64,000 nucleotides of DNA from Bacteroidota bacterium (GTDB lineage Bacteria; Bacteroidota; Bacteroidia; B-17B0; Aurantibacillaceae), in NCBI GenBank assembly GCA_016708845.1, contig JADJFB010000009.1, forward strand, positions 124,001-188,000, given 5' to 3'. A model generated the notes under the pieces. The model was not told where the DNA came from. It worked only from the letters and a program-made list of their open reading frames with translations, and did not search any database. This document shows, in pieces, positions 27,643-37,960 of this stretch. Made by a program: the position numbers and the translations under genes. Numbering within the stretch: the stretch's first letter is position 1; each line of letters opens with the position of its first letter.

Positions 27643-28287
27643 ATGCTAACAGGAATAAAAGCCGTTATTTTTGACATGGATGGAGTTATTATCGACTCTG
27701 AACCACTATGGCGAAGAGCTATGATACAAAGTTTTACCGAAATTGGCATTCCTTTTAGCGATGAACATTGCCGTATTACTACAGGCTTACGCTTTAAAGA
27801 AGTGGCTGAATTTTGGTTTACTAAACATGGAATAACTCATATTTCGGTTGATGAATTTGATGAATTGGTTATTAATCGCCTATGTGATTTAATTAGAAAA
27901 GAAGGCAAAACCATGAAAGGTGTTTTAGAAGCTTTAGACTTTTTTAAAGCCAAAGGCTTAAAAATTGGTATTGGCACCTCATCCAACGAACGTTTAATGA
28001 ATACTGTTGTTGATGTATTGAATATCAGACCTTATTTTAATGAATTGTGCTCGGCAGAACATATGCAATATGGTAAACCACATCCCCAAGTATATTTAAC
28101 TTGTGCCGAAAAACTGGGCGTAGATTCTTTACATTGCTTAGTTATTGAAGATTCCGTTAATGGTATTATTGCAGGTAAGGCCGCTCAAATGAAAGTATTA
28201 GCCATACCTGAAGAGATTAACCATAACAATCCTAAGTTTGCTATTGCGGATTATAGTGTAAAGTCGTTGTTGGAGATTGTTCAATAA
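27643..28287 (+). CDS. HAD-superfamily sugar phosphatase (beta-phosphoglucomutase-like)
   Basis: 214 residues. 'VIFDMDGVIIDSEPLW' is HAD motif I with the nucleophile and acid Asp, 'IGIGTSSNERL' motif II, 'GKPHPQVYLTCAEKLGV' the Lys of motif III and 'LVIEDSVNGIIAGKAA' motif IV. The pattern fits the YniC/HxpB group of hexitol or 2-deoxyglucose-6-phosphate phosphatases. A TATCTTTG at 27610-27617 could be its -7 promoter box. Confidence 0.9.
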   Translation: MLTGIKAVIFDMDGVIIDSEPLWRRAMIQSFTEIGIPFSDEHCRITTGLRFKEVAEFWFTKHGITHISVDEFDELVINRLCDLIRKEGKTMKGVLEALDFFKAKGLKIGIGTSSNERLMNTVVDVLNIRPYFNELCSAEHMQYGKPHPQVYLTCAEKLGVDSLHCLVIEDSVNGIIAGKAAQMKVLAIPEEINHNNPKFAIADYSVKSLLEIVQ

Positions 28288-28288
28288 G

Positions 28289-28942
28289 CTATTCCATACA
28301 AGCTCTTAAAAACTCATTCATTGGAAACATGGCTTTAAAAACTTTAGAAGCATATGCTGGGAAGTTTTTATCCATGACTTCGCTATCTTTTAAAGTATGC
28401 ATGACAATAAAATGCTTGTGCTGTAATAAATTTAATTCTGAATGATCTTTTAGATAACCTTTAGGGGCAGTTTTTAATTTATCGTCTTGCGACAATTCTT
28501 TGAAATACGTTTTAAAATCTTTCGCATTCAAAATCTTTTTAAAGTCTGCGGTATTGTAATCAATTTCTTGTCTTACTTTGGCTAATACATCTGGTGGCGG
28601 CATATAACAACCTCCTGCTAAAAAACATTTTCCTGGTTCGATGTGTAGATAATAACCAGCCCCCATTTCTTTTTTTCCTCCTGGGTTAATACTTGCACCC
28701 ATATTTAATTTGTATGGCGATTTATCCTTACTAAAACGAATATCTTTATTTATTCTGAACAAACATTTTTTCGCTTCTAAACCTGCTAATTTCGGATCAA
28801 AAACAACCGATTTATCAATTACTTTTTTTACAACTTCGGTAAACTCTTCTTTAGCCGTTTCGTATGTTTTACGATTAATATCAAACCACTCTTTATTATT
28901 ATTTTTAGGTAATTGTTTTAAAAATTTAAAGGTTGTTTCCAT
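28289..28942 (-). CDS. TIGR02453/DUF2461 family protein
   Basis: 217 residues. 'LKQLPKNNNKEWFDINRKTYETAKEEF' and 'RINKDIRFSKDKSPYKLNMGASI' with 'GYYLHIEPGKCFLAGGCYMPPP' are the conserved blocks of this family. Its biochemical role is unknown. It ends two bases from the HAD gene end (convergent) and starts two bases before the end of the lycopene cyclase gene, so it probably shares the carotenoid transcript. Confidence 0.88.
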   Translation of the reverse strand: METTFKFLKQLPKNNNKEWFDINRKTYETAKEEFTEVVKKVIDKSVVFDPKLAGLEAKKCLFRINKDIRFSKDKSPYKLNMGASINPGGKKEMGAGYYLHIEPGKCFLAGGCYMPPPDVLAKVRQEIDYNTADFKKILNAKDFKTYFKELSQDDKLKTAPKGYLKDHSELNLLQHKHFIVMHTLKDSEVMDKNFPAYASKVFKAMFPMNEFLRACME

Positions 28943-28943
28943 A

Positions 28944-29633
28944 CTATGATTGACTTGTGTTTTTTTCTTTAAAATAATCCATTAATAAAACCGTACTTAG
29001 TAATAAACTCAAACAATAAAATACATCCTCTAACGGAATAGTAAATAAACGAATAGCCATATTTTCTTCGTCATTATAGGTAACTATTGGTAAAGCCGTT
29101 AAAATACCGTTACAAATTAAAAAAGGAATTAAGGATACAAAATAAGCTAAGTAAAAACGTCCCAAATTTCTAAATCTGAAGGGAAACGTGGCAAATAAAA
29201 CTAAAGCTAAACAAATACCAGCATTAACAATGGTATAGGTTTTATCATAAAATAAAATGCATGCAATTAAACTGATTATAGAAATTAAAATACTTATTCT
29301 TTTACCACAAGTTCCAAGCACATCACGTTTCACATAAGCATTAAACACTTCATAAATAAACACACACGAATATGGCACGCATACAAAAAACAACACTTCC
29401 TCAATAGGAAGATTAAAGATGTTTATTCCAGTAATATATCTTGGATTAAAGCCCCAAACTCCTTGGGCAGTAAATAACACATCCCACAAAATAAAAAAAG
29501 CTCCAGAAATAAACATGGCAGGAAACAAATATTTCCATAGTTTATAAAATGCTACTTTTTTATCAAAGCTTAAGGCTAATGGAAATAGGACACTAGCAAT
29601 ATCTAGCACTAAATACGTGTAATGTGGGTTCAT
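28944..29633 (-). CDS. Lycopene cyclase, CrtYcd-like membrane type
   Basis: 229 residues with about seven hydrophobic helices, made of two homologous halves as in the fused CrtYcd enzymes of Bacteroidota. Key motif 'NLPIEEVLFF' (the PxEE segment) in the first half and 'IPLEDVFYCLS' in the second. It would cyclise lycopene ends to beta-ionone rings. It follows the crtZ- and cruF-like genes on the same strand, forming a carotenoid cluster. Confidence 0.88.
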   Translation of the reverse strand: MNPHYTYLVLDIASVLFPLALSFDKKVAFYKLWKYLFPAMFISGAFFILWDVLFTAQGVWGFNPRYITGINIFNLPIEEVLFFVCVPYSCVFIYEVFNAYVKRDVLGTCGKRISILISIISLIACILFYDKTYTIVNAGICLALVLFATFPFRFRNLGRFYLAYFVSLIPFLICNGILTALPIVTYNDEENMAIRLFTIPLEDVFYCLSLLLSTVLLMDYFKEKNTSQS

Positions 29634-29660
29634 GTAATATTAATTGCCTTAAAGATACAA

Positions 29661-30140
29661 TTAACTGTTTATTAAAACATTTTGTTGATTAGAAGATTTT
29701 TCTTTGAAATAATGAAAAGGAACAATTAACATTCCGAAATTCTCACTATCAACCTTATCTAAATGTTTATGATGCACTTTATGCGCACGCTTAATACCTT
29801 TAACATACCAATTTTCTGATTTACTAAACCACTTAAAGCGTTGGTGAATAACAACATCATGAACCATAAAATAAGCAATTCCATATAATAAAATGCCAAT
29901 ACCAATATAAAACTTAAAGTCAAATCCATTCATAGCGCCAAACATAATTCCTAACCAACTTGGCAAAGCAAAAATGAGAAAGAAAATATCGTTTTTTTCA
30001 AAAAAAGATTCATTGCTATGGTCATGATGATCTTTGTGAAAATGCCACATACCGCCATGCATAATGTATTTATGGGTAAACCAGGCCATAAATTCCATAG
30101 CCATAAATGCTGCAATAATTATCAATACATTAAGTACCAT
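29661..30140 (-). CDS. crtZ: Beta-carotene hydroxylase CrtZ
   Basis: 159 residues, membrane di-iron hydroxylase that adds 3-OH to beta-ionone rings. Four His clusters are visible: 'HKYIMHGGMWHFHKDHH', 'MVHDVVIHQRF' and 'KRAHKVHHKH'. Length and pattern match CrtZ of the fatty acid hydroxylase/sterol desaturase superfamily. Confidence 0.9.
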   Translation of the reverse strand: MVLNVLIIIAAFMAMEFMAWFTHKYIMHGGMWHFHKDHHDHSNESFFEKNDIFFLIFALPSWLGIMFGAMNGFDFKFYIGIGILLYGIAYFMVHDVVIHQRFKWFSKSENWYVKGIKRAHKVHHKHLDKVDSENFGMLIVPFHYFKEKSSNQQNVLINS

Positions 30141-30170
30141 AACTAAATAACAATCTAAGTTTTGATTTGT

Positions 30171-30791
30171 TTAAACAAAAAAATAAAGGGCCGAAAAAAA
30201 GACTAATTGTATCACATACAACGCCTTAGCAGTTAAATTTGGTTTTTGAGCCAAATGTTTTTGCACAAGTAAATTTAATAAAAAAGCAACCACAAACCAA
30301 GCAATATAGTTTTGAATAGGGATAATATTCGATTTCCAATACCAAAAATCGAACTTTGATGCATTTTGCTCTATAAAAAAATCCAGTCCAACCATTAAAG
30401 CGGCTCCAAAAAAAGCATTTACAAATGTGTTTTTAAATTTAGATAATTGAGAAGTACAATACAGTAACATACTCCAATTAATCCCAATTAATAAAGGAAC
30501 CGACAGCCATTTATAACCCAAAGATTGTCCGTAATGATAAGACCCAAAAATGAGTTCAGTTTTCACTCCTAAAACCTCCACAAAAAAACCCAACACTGCA
30601 ACTAAACATAAAGCGCCATAAAATTGCCATTTTGTTTGTTGGCTCATTAATACAATTAAGCCAAATGATAACAATAAATTAACAGGGCTTAATGATCTAA
30701 AGTAGGACGGATTTATAACGAAGCCAACAAAACCCACTATGTGAAAAACAATGATAATAAAGAGTGATATATTTTTCTTGATAAAAGTCAT
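30171..30791 (-). CDS. CruF-like carotenoid biosynthesis membrane protein (DUF422)
   Basis: About 206 residues with seven predicted helices. 'GVKTELIFGSYHYGQSLGYKWLSVPLLIGINW' and 'VGLDFFIEQNASKFDFWYW' are conserved in DUF422/CruF, the gamma-carotene 1',2'-hydratase in cyanobacteria and related enzymes. ATG 30791 ('MTFIKK') is chosen over TTG 30800. With CrtY and CrtZ it points to a monocyclic, 1'-hydroxylated carotenoid such as those of the saproxanthin/myxol type, but crtB, crtI and crtD are not here. Confidence 0.82.
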   Translation of the reverse strand: MTFIKKNISLFIIIVFHIVGFVGFVINPSYFRSLSPVNLLLSFGLIVLMSQQTKWQFYGALCLVAVLGFFVEVLGVKTELIFGSYHYGQSLGYKWLSVPLLIGINWSMLLYCTSQLSKFKNTFVNAFFGAALMVGLDFFIEQNASKFDFWYWKSNIIPIQNYIAWFVVAFLLNLLVQKHLAQKPNLTAKALYVIQLVFFSALYFFV

Positions 30792-30888
30792 TAATTGCAA
30801 AATTGAATAAGTTCAAATGTAATAAAAATCAAAAAACAATTAGCGCTTATTGCTTATATTTGGTAACTATAATAGTTGGTTGAATTTT

Positions 30889-33003
30889 ATGATAAAAAAA
30901 ACAAAAATCCCGCACATTAACCGAGAAATAAGTTGGCTTTCGTTTAACGAACGTGTTCTTCAAGAAGCATCTGATCCTTCTACTCCACTTATCTAACGAC
31001 TCAAGTTTTTGGGGATTTTCAGTAATAACCGAGATGAGTTTTATCGTGTTCGCGTTGCCACTATTAATCGTTTAACTAAGCTTGGCAAAAAGGCTATCGA
31101 CATTTATGGTGACGATCCAAAAGAATTACTACAAAAATTACAACGAAAAGTAATTGAACAACAACAAAATTTCGAGGAAATTTATCAAGAATTGTTGCAC
31201 GAATTAGCAAAGCAAAATGTTTTTATCATCAATGAAAAGCAATTAAACCAAAATCAACAACAGTATGTAAAAGACTATTTTCACAATCAGGTAGAAACTA
31301 ATTTGTTTCCAATCATGGTTGACGAAAATAAGCCTTTTCCATATATGAAAGATAAATCAGGATATTTATTTGTTCGTTTAATCTCTACCGTTCAAAAACA
31401 AAAAAACAAATATGCTTTAATCGAAATTCCTTCGCGCACAACAAGTCGTTTTATTATTTTACCTCAAGAAAAAAATAAAAAATACATCATTTTATTAGAT
31501 GATGTCATCAGATATAACGTTCATGAAATGTTTTCGGTATTTGGCTACACAACAAAAGAAGCCATCAATATTAAACTAACCCGTGATGCTGAATTAGATA
31601 TTGACCAAGATGTTAGTAAAAGTATGTTGGAAAAAATATCAAAAGGAGTTAAAGATAGAAAGAAAGGCCAGCCAGTTCGATTTGTTTACGACAGCACCAT
31701 GAGTAAGGAAATGCTAGCCTTTATTATGAAAAAACTAGGGATGGATAAAAAAGATAATGCTATACCTGGTGGTCGTTATCATAATTTTAAAGATTTTATT
31801 GGTTTCCCAAATATTGGCGAAAAAAAATTAATGTATGAGCATCCTCGTCCGTTAAATCATAAGTACCTATATCATATCAATACAAGTATTTTAAATGTTA
31901 TTAAACAAAAAGATATTTTACTACACTATCCTTATCACACTTACGATCACACCATTACCTTATTAAGAGAAGCTTCCATTGACCCTACGGTTGAATCAAT
32001 CAAAATTACTTTATACCGTGTAGCTGATTCTTCTAAAATTGCCAATGCATTGGTAAATGCTATTAAAAACGGAAAAAAAGTAACCGTTTTAGTTGAATTA
32101 CAAGCACGTTTTGACGAGCAAAATAATATTTATTGGGCTAATAAACTGCAAGAAGAAGGTGCTACTGTTATTTATGGTGTACCAGGATTGAAAGTTCACA
32201 GTAAATTATTTTTAATTACAACTCGCCTAAGAGGAAAAGAAATTAAATACGCTCATATTGGCACAGGTAATTTTAATGAAAAAACAGCTCGCATCTATAC
32301 TGACTTTAGTTTACTAACTGCCGATAAAAACATAACGGACGAAATTTCGAGTGTTTTTGATTTTTACGCAAACAATTTTAAAACGGGTGTTTACAAGCAT
32401 TTGGCAGTTGCACCATTCTTTATGCGACAAACTTTTGTAAATTTAATTGATAAAGAAATTTCGAATGCCAAAGCTGGAAAGAAAGCATCCATGATTTTAA
32501 AAATGAACAGCTTGGTAGACAAAGATATGATTGAAAAATTATATGAAGCATCGCAAGCAGGCGTTCAAATTACATTGATTGTTAGAGGTATTTGCTCGTT
32601 AGTAACCGAAATTGCTGGTTATAGCGACAATATAAAAGCTTACAGTATTGTAGATAAATACTTAGAACATGCACGTGTATTTATTTTTGCAAATGGAGGT
32701 AACGAAAAAATTTACATTACCTCAGCCGATTGGATGAGCCGTAACTTAGATAGCAGAAGCGAGGTTGCTGTTCCAATTTTGGATGCAGATGTGAAAAAAC
32801 AAATTAAAGATATTATTGATATTCAATTATCTGGAAACACCAAAGTGCGAATATTAGATAGACTGCAACAAAACTTATATAAAAAAGCAAAGCCTGGAGA
32901 ACGTAAAATTCGCGTTCAAGATGAAATTTACAATTATCTTAAAAAAGATAAAGAATTATATTTAAATACTAAACCTGTTACTAAAGCCCTATCTAAGATA
33001 TGA
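30889..33003 (+). CDS. ppk1: Polyphosphate kinase 1, with in-frame TAA at codon 36
   Basis: About 704 residues if read through. The N terminus 'INREISWLSFNERVLQEASDPSTPLI' runs into TAA at 30994-30996, then continues in the same frame 'RLKFLGIFSNNRDEFYRVRVATINRL'. PPK1 proteins have Glu at this place (NPLIERMRFLGI in the E. coli enzyme), so GAA to TAA is the likely change. Catalytic His region 'GVPGLKVHSKLFLI' and 'YAHIGTGNFNEKTARIYTDF' are intact. It polymerises ATP-derived phosphate into polyphosphate. It overlaps ppx by ATGA. Confidence 0.92.
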
Positions 33004-33878
33004 TTTTTGCAGCCGTTGATATTGGAAGTAACGCCATGCGTTTATTATTCTGCAGAGCCTATGAAGTAAATGGGAAGCCGCACTTTAGTAAAGAGGAGTT
33101 AATTCGTTTGCCCATCCGTTTGGGAGAAGATGTGTTTTTAAACGGAAAAATTTCTGATAAAAAAGCAGAAAAATTAATTACAGCCATGCGTGGCTTTAAA
33201 GAATTGATTAAAGTTTACGAAGTAGATGGCTACAGGGCTGTTGCTACCAGTGCTATGCGTGATGCAAGTAATAGTGAAGAAATTATTGCTCGCATTAAAA
33301 AGGAAGCTGATTTAGAAGTAGAAATTATTGATGGAAAATTAGAAGCGCAATTAGTATTCTCAAATCATATTGAAGAATTATTAAATCCTAAACACTCTTA
33401 TCTATATATAGATGTTGGTGGAGGTAGCACAGAGCTGACACTTTACAGTAATCATAAAGTTATTGCTGCTAAATCCTTTAATATTGGAACGGTGCGAATG
33501 CTTTTAGATAAGGTAGAAAAAGACGAATGGGAACTAATGAAAGATTGGATTAAGAAAACCACCTTTGGTTATAGTCCTTTACGTGCTATTGGTTCGAGAG
33601 GAAATATCAATAAGATATTTAAGATGACCAAAAAGGAAAACAAAAACTTGAGCTACAGTAAACTAAAAGGCATTAACGACATGTTAAACTCATATACTTA
33701 CGAAGAACGTGTGGAAATATTAGGTTTAAAGCCAGATAGAGCTGATGTAATTGTGCACGCCTCTAAGATATTCATCACAATCATGAAAGTTGCTGAGATT
33801 GAAGATATTTTCATTCCTCAAATTGGTTTATCAGATGGTATTGTTCATGATTTGTATGATAAAATGAAAAAGAAATAG
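33000..33878 (+). CDS. ppx: Exopolyphosphatase (Ppx/GppA family)
   Basis: 292 residues, which covers only the two actin-like domains; the C-terminal HD-type part of E. coli Ppx is missing, as in short bacterial forms. 'FAAVDIGSNAMRLLF', 'ATSAMRDASNS', 'YLYIDVGGGSTELTLY' and 'IGSRGNINKIF' are the ASKHA phosphate and nucleotide loops. It starts inside the last codons of ppk1 (ATGA), so synthesis and breakdown of polyphosphate are translationally coupled. Confidence 0.9.
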   Translation: MIFAAVDIGSNAMRLLFCRAYEVNGKPHFSKEELIRLPIRLGEDVFLNGKISDKKAEKLITAMRGFKELIKVYEVDGYRAVATSAMRDASNSEEIIARIKKEADLEVEIIDGKLEAQLVFSNHIEELLNPKHSYLYIDVGGGSTELTLYSNHKVIAAKSFNIGTVRMLLDKVEKDEWELMKDWIKKTTFGYSPLRAIGSRGNINKIFKMTKKENKNLSYSKLKGINDMLNSYTYEERVEILGLKPDRADVIVHASKIFITIMKVAEIEDIFIPQIGLSDGIVHDLYDKMKKK

Positions 33879-33881
33879 TTC

Positions 33882-34217
33882 ATGAAAAAAGAATACACTA
33901 CTGAGGAGCTATATGACGAAGCTATGAAAATGTATGCGTCTGGCTACGACAATGTGTATATTGAACTTCAGTTTGCAGAACAAGGAGTTACAAAAGACGC
34001 TGTAAAAGATGTAATCAAAAGAATAAAACAAGCTAGAAAAAGAGAGCAGCGTGCTAAGGGCGTTAAATTGATGATTGGCGGCGCAGCAACTGTTGTGGTA
34101 GGTGTACTTTTTACATTAATAAGCTTTAATTCAGAATCTCCTGTTGGTTATGTATTATATGGAGTTATTGTATTAGGCTTTATGTCTTTTGCTAAAGGGC
34201 TGGTAGATATGTTTTAA
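33882..34217 (+). CDS. Small membrane protein of unknown function
   Basis: 111 residues: an amphipathic charged N-terminal half ('YTTEELYDEAMKMYASGYDNVYIE', then 'VIKRIKQARKREQRAKG') and two helices, 'MIGGAATVVVGVLFTLISF' and 'VGYVLYGVIVLGFMSFAKGLV'. It starts three bases after ppx, so it belongs to the ppk1-ppx operon. The family is not known to me. Confidence 0.75.
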   Translation: MKKEYTTEELYDEAMKMYASGYDNVYIELQFAEQGVTKDAVKDVIKRIKQARKREQRAKGVKLMIGGAATVVVGVLFTLISFNSESPVGYVLYGVIVLGFMSFAKGLVDMF

Positions 34218-34270
34218 TTTGAAAACTGTATAACTCAAAAACCTTTCTAAAACACAGATCTTTTGAAACA

Positions 34271-34299
34271 AAAAAGCCTTCCATTTCTGGAAGGCTTTG
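34271..34299 (-). terminator. Terminator of the tRNA-Pro gene
   Basis: Perfect 11-bp stem AAAGCCTTCCA / TGGAAGGCTTT with loop TTTC, directly 3' of the tRNA on the minus strand, followed by a T run there. Confidence 0.85.
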
Positions 34300-34373
34300 T
34301 CGGGGTGGCCAGATTCGAACTGACGGCCTCCACGTCCCAAACGTGGCGCGATACCGGGCTACGCTACACCCCG
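34300..34373 (-). tRNA. tRNA-Pro (anticodon TGG)
   Basis: 74 nucleotides on the minus strand. Acceptor CGGGGTG/CACCCCG with discriminator A, anticodon stem CCACG/CGTGG with loop TTTGGGA (anticodon TGG, reads CCN), T arm GTCAG-TTCGAAT-CTGGC. The 3' CCA is not encoded. A terminator follows at 34299. Confidence 0.95.
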
Positions 34374-34466
34374 CTTTTTTATAAAAAAACTCCTTATAAA
34401 AAATTAGAGTGCAAAGATATACTTTTTTCCATTCTAAAAAAGAAAAAAGATATTTTTTTTCTAAAA

Positions 34467-34498
34467 AAAAAGAGCTATTCTTTCGAATAGCTCTTTTT
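34467..34498 (-). terminator. Terminator of the T9SS cargo gene at 34522
   Basis: Perfect 14-bp stem AAAAAGAGCTATTC / GAATAGCTCTTTTT with loop TTTC, 24 bases after the stop of the minus-strand cargo gene. Confidence 0.9.
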
Positions 34499-34521
34499 AT
34501 AAAATTCTATAGAACTAAATA

Positions 34522-36493
34522 TTATTTCTCTACAGCAAATTTTTGAGTGATAGCTTTGCTATTACCAACTTTTACTTGATAGAAATATAAACCAGCGCTT
34601 AAGTTGTTTAAGTTAACATCAACTTTGTTACTTCCAACGTTTCCGTTAACTGAAGTTGTGTAAATAGTTTGTCCAACTGCATTTAAAATTGCGATATCTA
34701 ACTTAGCAGTTTCAGTTAAAGCTACATCAATAGTAGCGTTGTTTGAAGCTGGGTTAGGATAGAAATTTAAGTTAGCAACTGAATTAGATTTAATTGAATT
34801 GTTTAAACCAACTGTACAAACAAAATCACCTACAGGGATTTTTGTGTAAACGATATCGTTAGGATTCCCTAAGTTATCTGAATCTGGATTAGTGCTACCA
34901 GAAGCAGCAAAAATACCATTTCCAAGATAAAAATCTCTTTAATAAATAATGTGGACATTTCCGTCGATATTTTTAGCCATTGAACCAAAAATACCTTCGT
35001 ATGGAGCACTTAAAGATTGTTCAACAATATCCATTGGTGCTGAAAAAACTTCAGCGCCTGGAGTTAAAACACATCCTTTAACAACATATTGATGTCTTAC
35101 TAATTTCTCAGCATTAGTTACAGAGCTTAAACTATCAACAATTGAAGAATAAGATAAATACAAGTGGTTGTTAGCATCAAAAGCCATACTAGGATAAGAT
35201 GTTAAAGAACAACCCCATCTTCCAAATGCTAAATCACCTTGAACTGAAGGAGTTGGGAAGAAAATATTGTTATCACCATATAAATCTTCAATAGCTGCTA
35301 CATAGCTCCAAGTTGGCTCGTTTGCATGCGTTAAAGGAGTAACTCCTTCACTCCATAAAATTAAACCATCAGTATATGGGAAATAGCTATATCCAGATGC
35401 AGAAGGAGCATCGTTTAATAAACGGTAAGCGCCAAAAGAAACGTAAGCTTTTCCATTATTATCTAGTGCAATTGCAAAGTTACCATCATTTGTATTGATA
35501 GTATCAGCTACTGCATCGTTATCTACGTCAGAAGTTGTAGTTGTGAAATCCCATAAAGGTAAAGGGAAATCATAAACTAGTGAATATGTCCAAGTAACTC
35601 CACCATCTGTAGATTTAGCTAAACCAACATCAGAGTCAGAATCACCAGCAACGATAGCTACAGTGCTTCCCTTAGCAGCAATTGCATAAGCATCACCACC
35701 AAAACCTAAATAATTAGCTGATGTAAAGCCAGTTTGTTGAGTAAGAGCACTCCAAGTTAAACCACCATCAAATGAACTAGAAAAGAATAAACATCCGTCT
35801 AATCCATTAACTACTCCAGAATTTGTAATTGAAATTGAATAAATTGTATCTCCACCTGCAGGATGTGAAGTTACCATTCTTGGCCACCAGTTACCACCAG
35901 CATAACTTGGGAATGAAGTTTGACTATTTGTCCAAGCACCTGTTCCTTTTGTTGGTCTTGTTGCAACTTGAAGTTTAGAAGTTCCCCCATTATGAGAAAT
36001 AACTACTTCACCTTGCGTACGTGTATCAGCTACATTTCCCCAACCAACTCTTGCGTTTTCGATTCTAGCAGTTGGAGCTGCACCCCACGTTGAACCATTA
36101 TAGTAATTATAACCTGTACCTCTATTTGCATAAGATCCAGAACCATCCGTTGGTTCAATTGTCCAACATGCAGCAATAGATCCATCAGCGTTTACAACAA
36201 TTCTATCTCCAACACTACTGTTAGATTGTAAATCGTATAACGTGTTTCCAATAATTGCTGTAGTAGTTGCCGCTGTCTTTAAACTAGTAGAGTTAGATGC
36301 AACTTGTTTTTGAGCTTGTGTTTGAAAAGGAACTCCTGTATACATTTGGTCTGGATCTACAGCATTTTTTAACTGCAATATTTGCCAAATGAGCAGGTAT
36401 TCTGCTTTTTGTAGTAGCTGCTTTATTTGCAACTTGTGCACATAATATTCCCGTAGCGAAAATACTTGTGGCTAATAGTAACTGTTTTTTCAT
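34522..36493 (-). CDS. T9SS type A sorting-domain protein, sialidase-like propeller (frameshift plus in-frame TAA)
   Basis: About 656 residues if rejoined. Signal peptide 'LLLATSIFATGILCAQ'. The body has repeated propeller blades with Asp-box-like turns such as 'SSSFDGGLTW' and 'AKSTDGGVTWTYS'. The end at 34522-34938 is a sorting domain: 'LNFYPNPASNN', 'AILNAVGQTIYT', 'GLYFYQVKVGN', final 'ITQKFAVEK'. The frame breaks near T run 36365-36370 (about residue 42) and a TAA stands in frame at 34939-34941 in 'NVHIIY-x-RDFYLGNG'. Probably cell-surface or secreted; the substrate is unknown. The 34508-34521 stretch holds only the end of the gene spacer. Confidence 0.82.
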
Positions 36494-36577
36494 GATATAT
36501 TTTGGTTTTTAATTAAACAACATATCACAAATTTAAAGATTTATTAATAGATTAACTAATCATTTAACAAAAAAATA

Positions 36578-37898
36578 CTACAGAATATTTACAATTTTCT
36601 CTAATTGAATTCCTCTTGAACCTTTAATTAAAATGGTAGAACTGCTGATTCTAATAGTAGTATTATCTTTCTTAAAATCTTCAATATTTTCATAAAAATA
36701 ATAATGATTGAATTTGTCTTTTAATCTAAAAAATTGTAATCCTACAAATACTACTTTTTTAAATGTACAGTTTTCAATTTGCTTAATTATTTTTTCATGT
36801 TCTTGTTCACTATACTCTCCTAATTCAAGCATATCTCCCAATATCACAATTTTATTTTCAAAAACTTGTTTATTGAAATTATCAATTGCCAAGCTCATAC
36901 TACTTGGATTTGCATTATACGCATCCAAAATAAGCGTATTAGATTCTGTTTTTTTTACTTGCGAACGATTCATTTCTGGCATGTATGAAGCCAATGCATC
37001 ATTAATATCAGTTTCTTTTACTCCAAAATAATTACCAATACATGCAGCACATAATAAATTAATAAAATTATATTGTCCAAACATGTGAGTCTTTACCAAT
37101 GGCTGATTATCAAGGCTCTCACTCTTAATATTCCATTTAAATTCAACAAACTCAGAATTTAAAAATAATTTTCCGTGCACATCAAAGTTGGAATTTTCAC
37201 CGTAATAAATTTTATCTAAATCATTACTTAGCTCCGTCAAAACAGAGTCATTTCCATTTATAAATATTTTACCTTTTTTTTGTTTGATGTGTTTATACAA
37301 TTCGCTTTTCCCTTTTTTAACGCCTTCTATTCCGCCAAAACCTTCTAGGTGCGCTTTTCCTATATTAGTAATCATTCCATAATCAGGATCTGACAAATCG
37401 CTTAACATCGCAATTTCTCCCTGATGATTAGCGCCCATTTCAACGATGGCCATTTCATGTTCGTTTGTTAATGCCAATAGGGTTAATGGAACTCCAATGT
37501 GATTATTTAAATTTCCTTTTGTGGCATACGTATTATATTTTTTAGAAAGGACAGCATGGATTAATTCTTTATTAGTTGTTTTTCCATTACTCCCAGTAAT
37601 GCCTATCACAGGAAATTTTAATTGTTGACGATGATGCTTCGCTAATTGCTGCAAGGTTTCCAAAACATCATTTACTAGTAAAATATTTCTGTCATTACTC
37701 ACGGTTCCTCTTATCAACAATTGAGTAAGCACAACCAGCATCAACAGCCTGTTGCGCAAACGCATTAGCGTCAAAATTATCCCCTTTTAACGCAAAAAAA
37801 ATGGCTCCTTTCTCAAGCTTACGAGTATCGGTTGTTATTTTTTGATTGCAATTGATAAACAATCGATATAATTCTTCTATAGTAACGTGTTTCTTCAT
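36578..37898 (-). CDS. murF: UDP-MurNAc-tripeptide:D-Ala-D-Ala ligase MurF (frameshifted)
   Basis: About 440 residues. The first 66 residues ('MKKHVTIEELYRLFINC', 'ITTDTRKLEKGAIFFALKG') are the MurF N-terminal domain. The ATP site 'PVIGITGSNGKTTNKE', 'VPLTLLALTNEHEMAIVEMGANHQGEI' and 'LILDAYNANPSSM' follow in the other frame. The break is near 37710-37714. MurF is essential for peptidoglycan, so a real frameshift is not credible and this is strong evidence for a sequence error. Located after gldJ as in other Bacteroidota, but a terminator lies between. Confidence 0.92.
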
Positions 37899-37907
37899 GC
37901 TATAAAA

Positions 37908-37939
37908 TTAAAAAGCCCCTTATCGTTTGATAAGGGCTT
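37908..37939 (-). terminator. Terminator between gldJ and murF
   Basis: AAGCCCCTTATC and GATAAGGGCTT around GTTT; one C is bulged, which could be another one-base error in a C/G run. It sits 21 bases after the gldJ stop. Confidence 0.8.
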
Positions 37940-37960
37940 CCTATATAGTTTTCAACAAAT

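Noticed and set aside
34263..34490. Plus-strand 75-residue frame
   Set aside because: It covers the terminator and the tRNA-Pro gene, so it cannot be coding.
36708..37031. Plus-strand 107-residue frame
   Set aside because: It is antisense to the murF core; composition follows murF codons in reverse.
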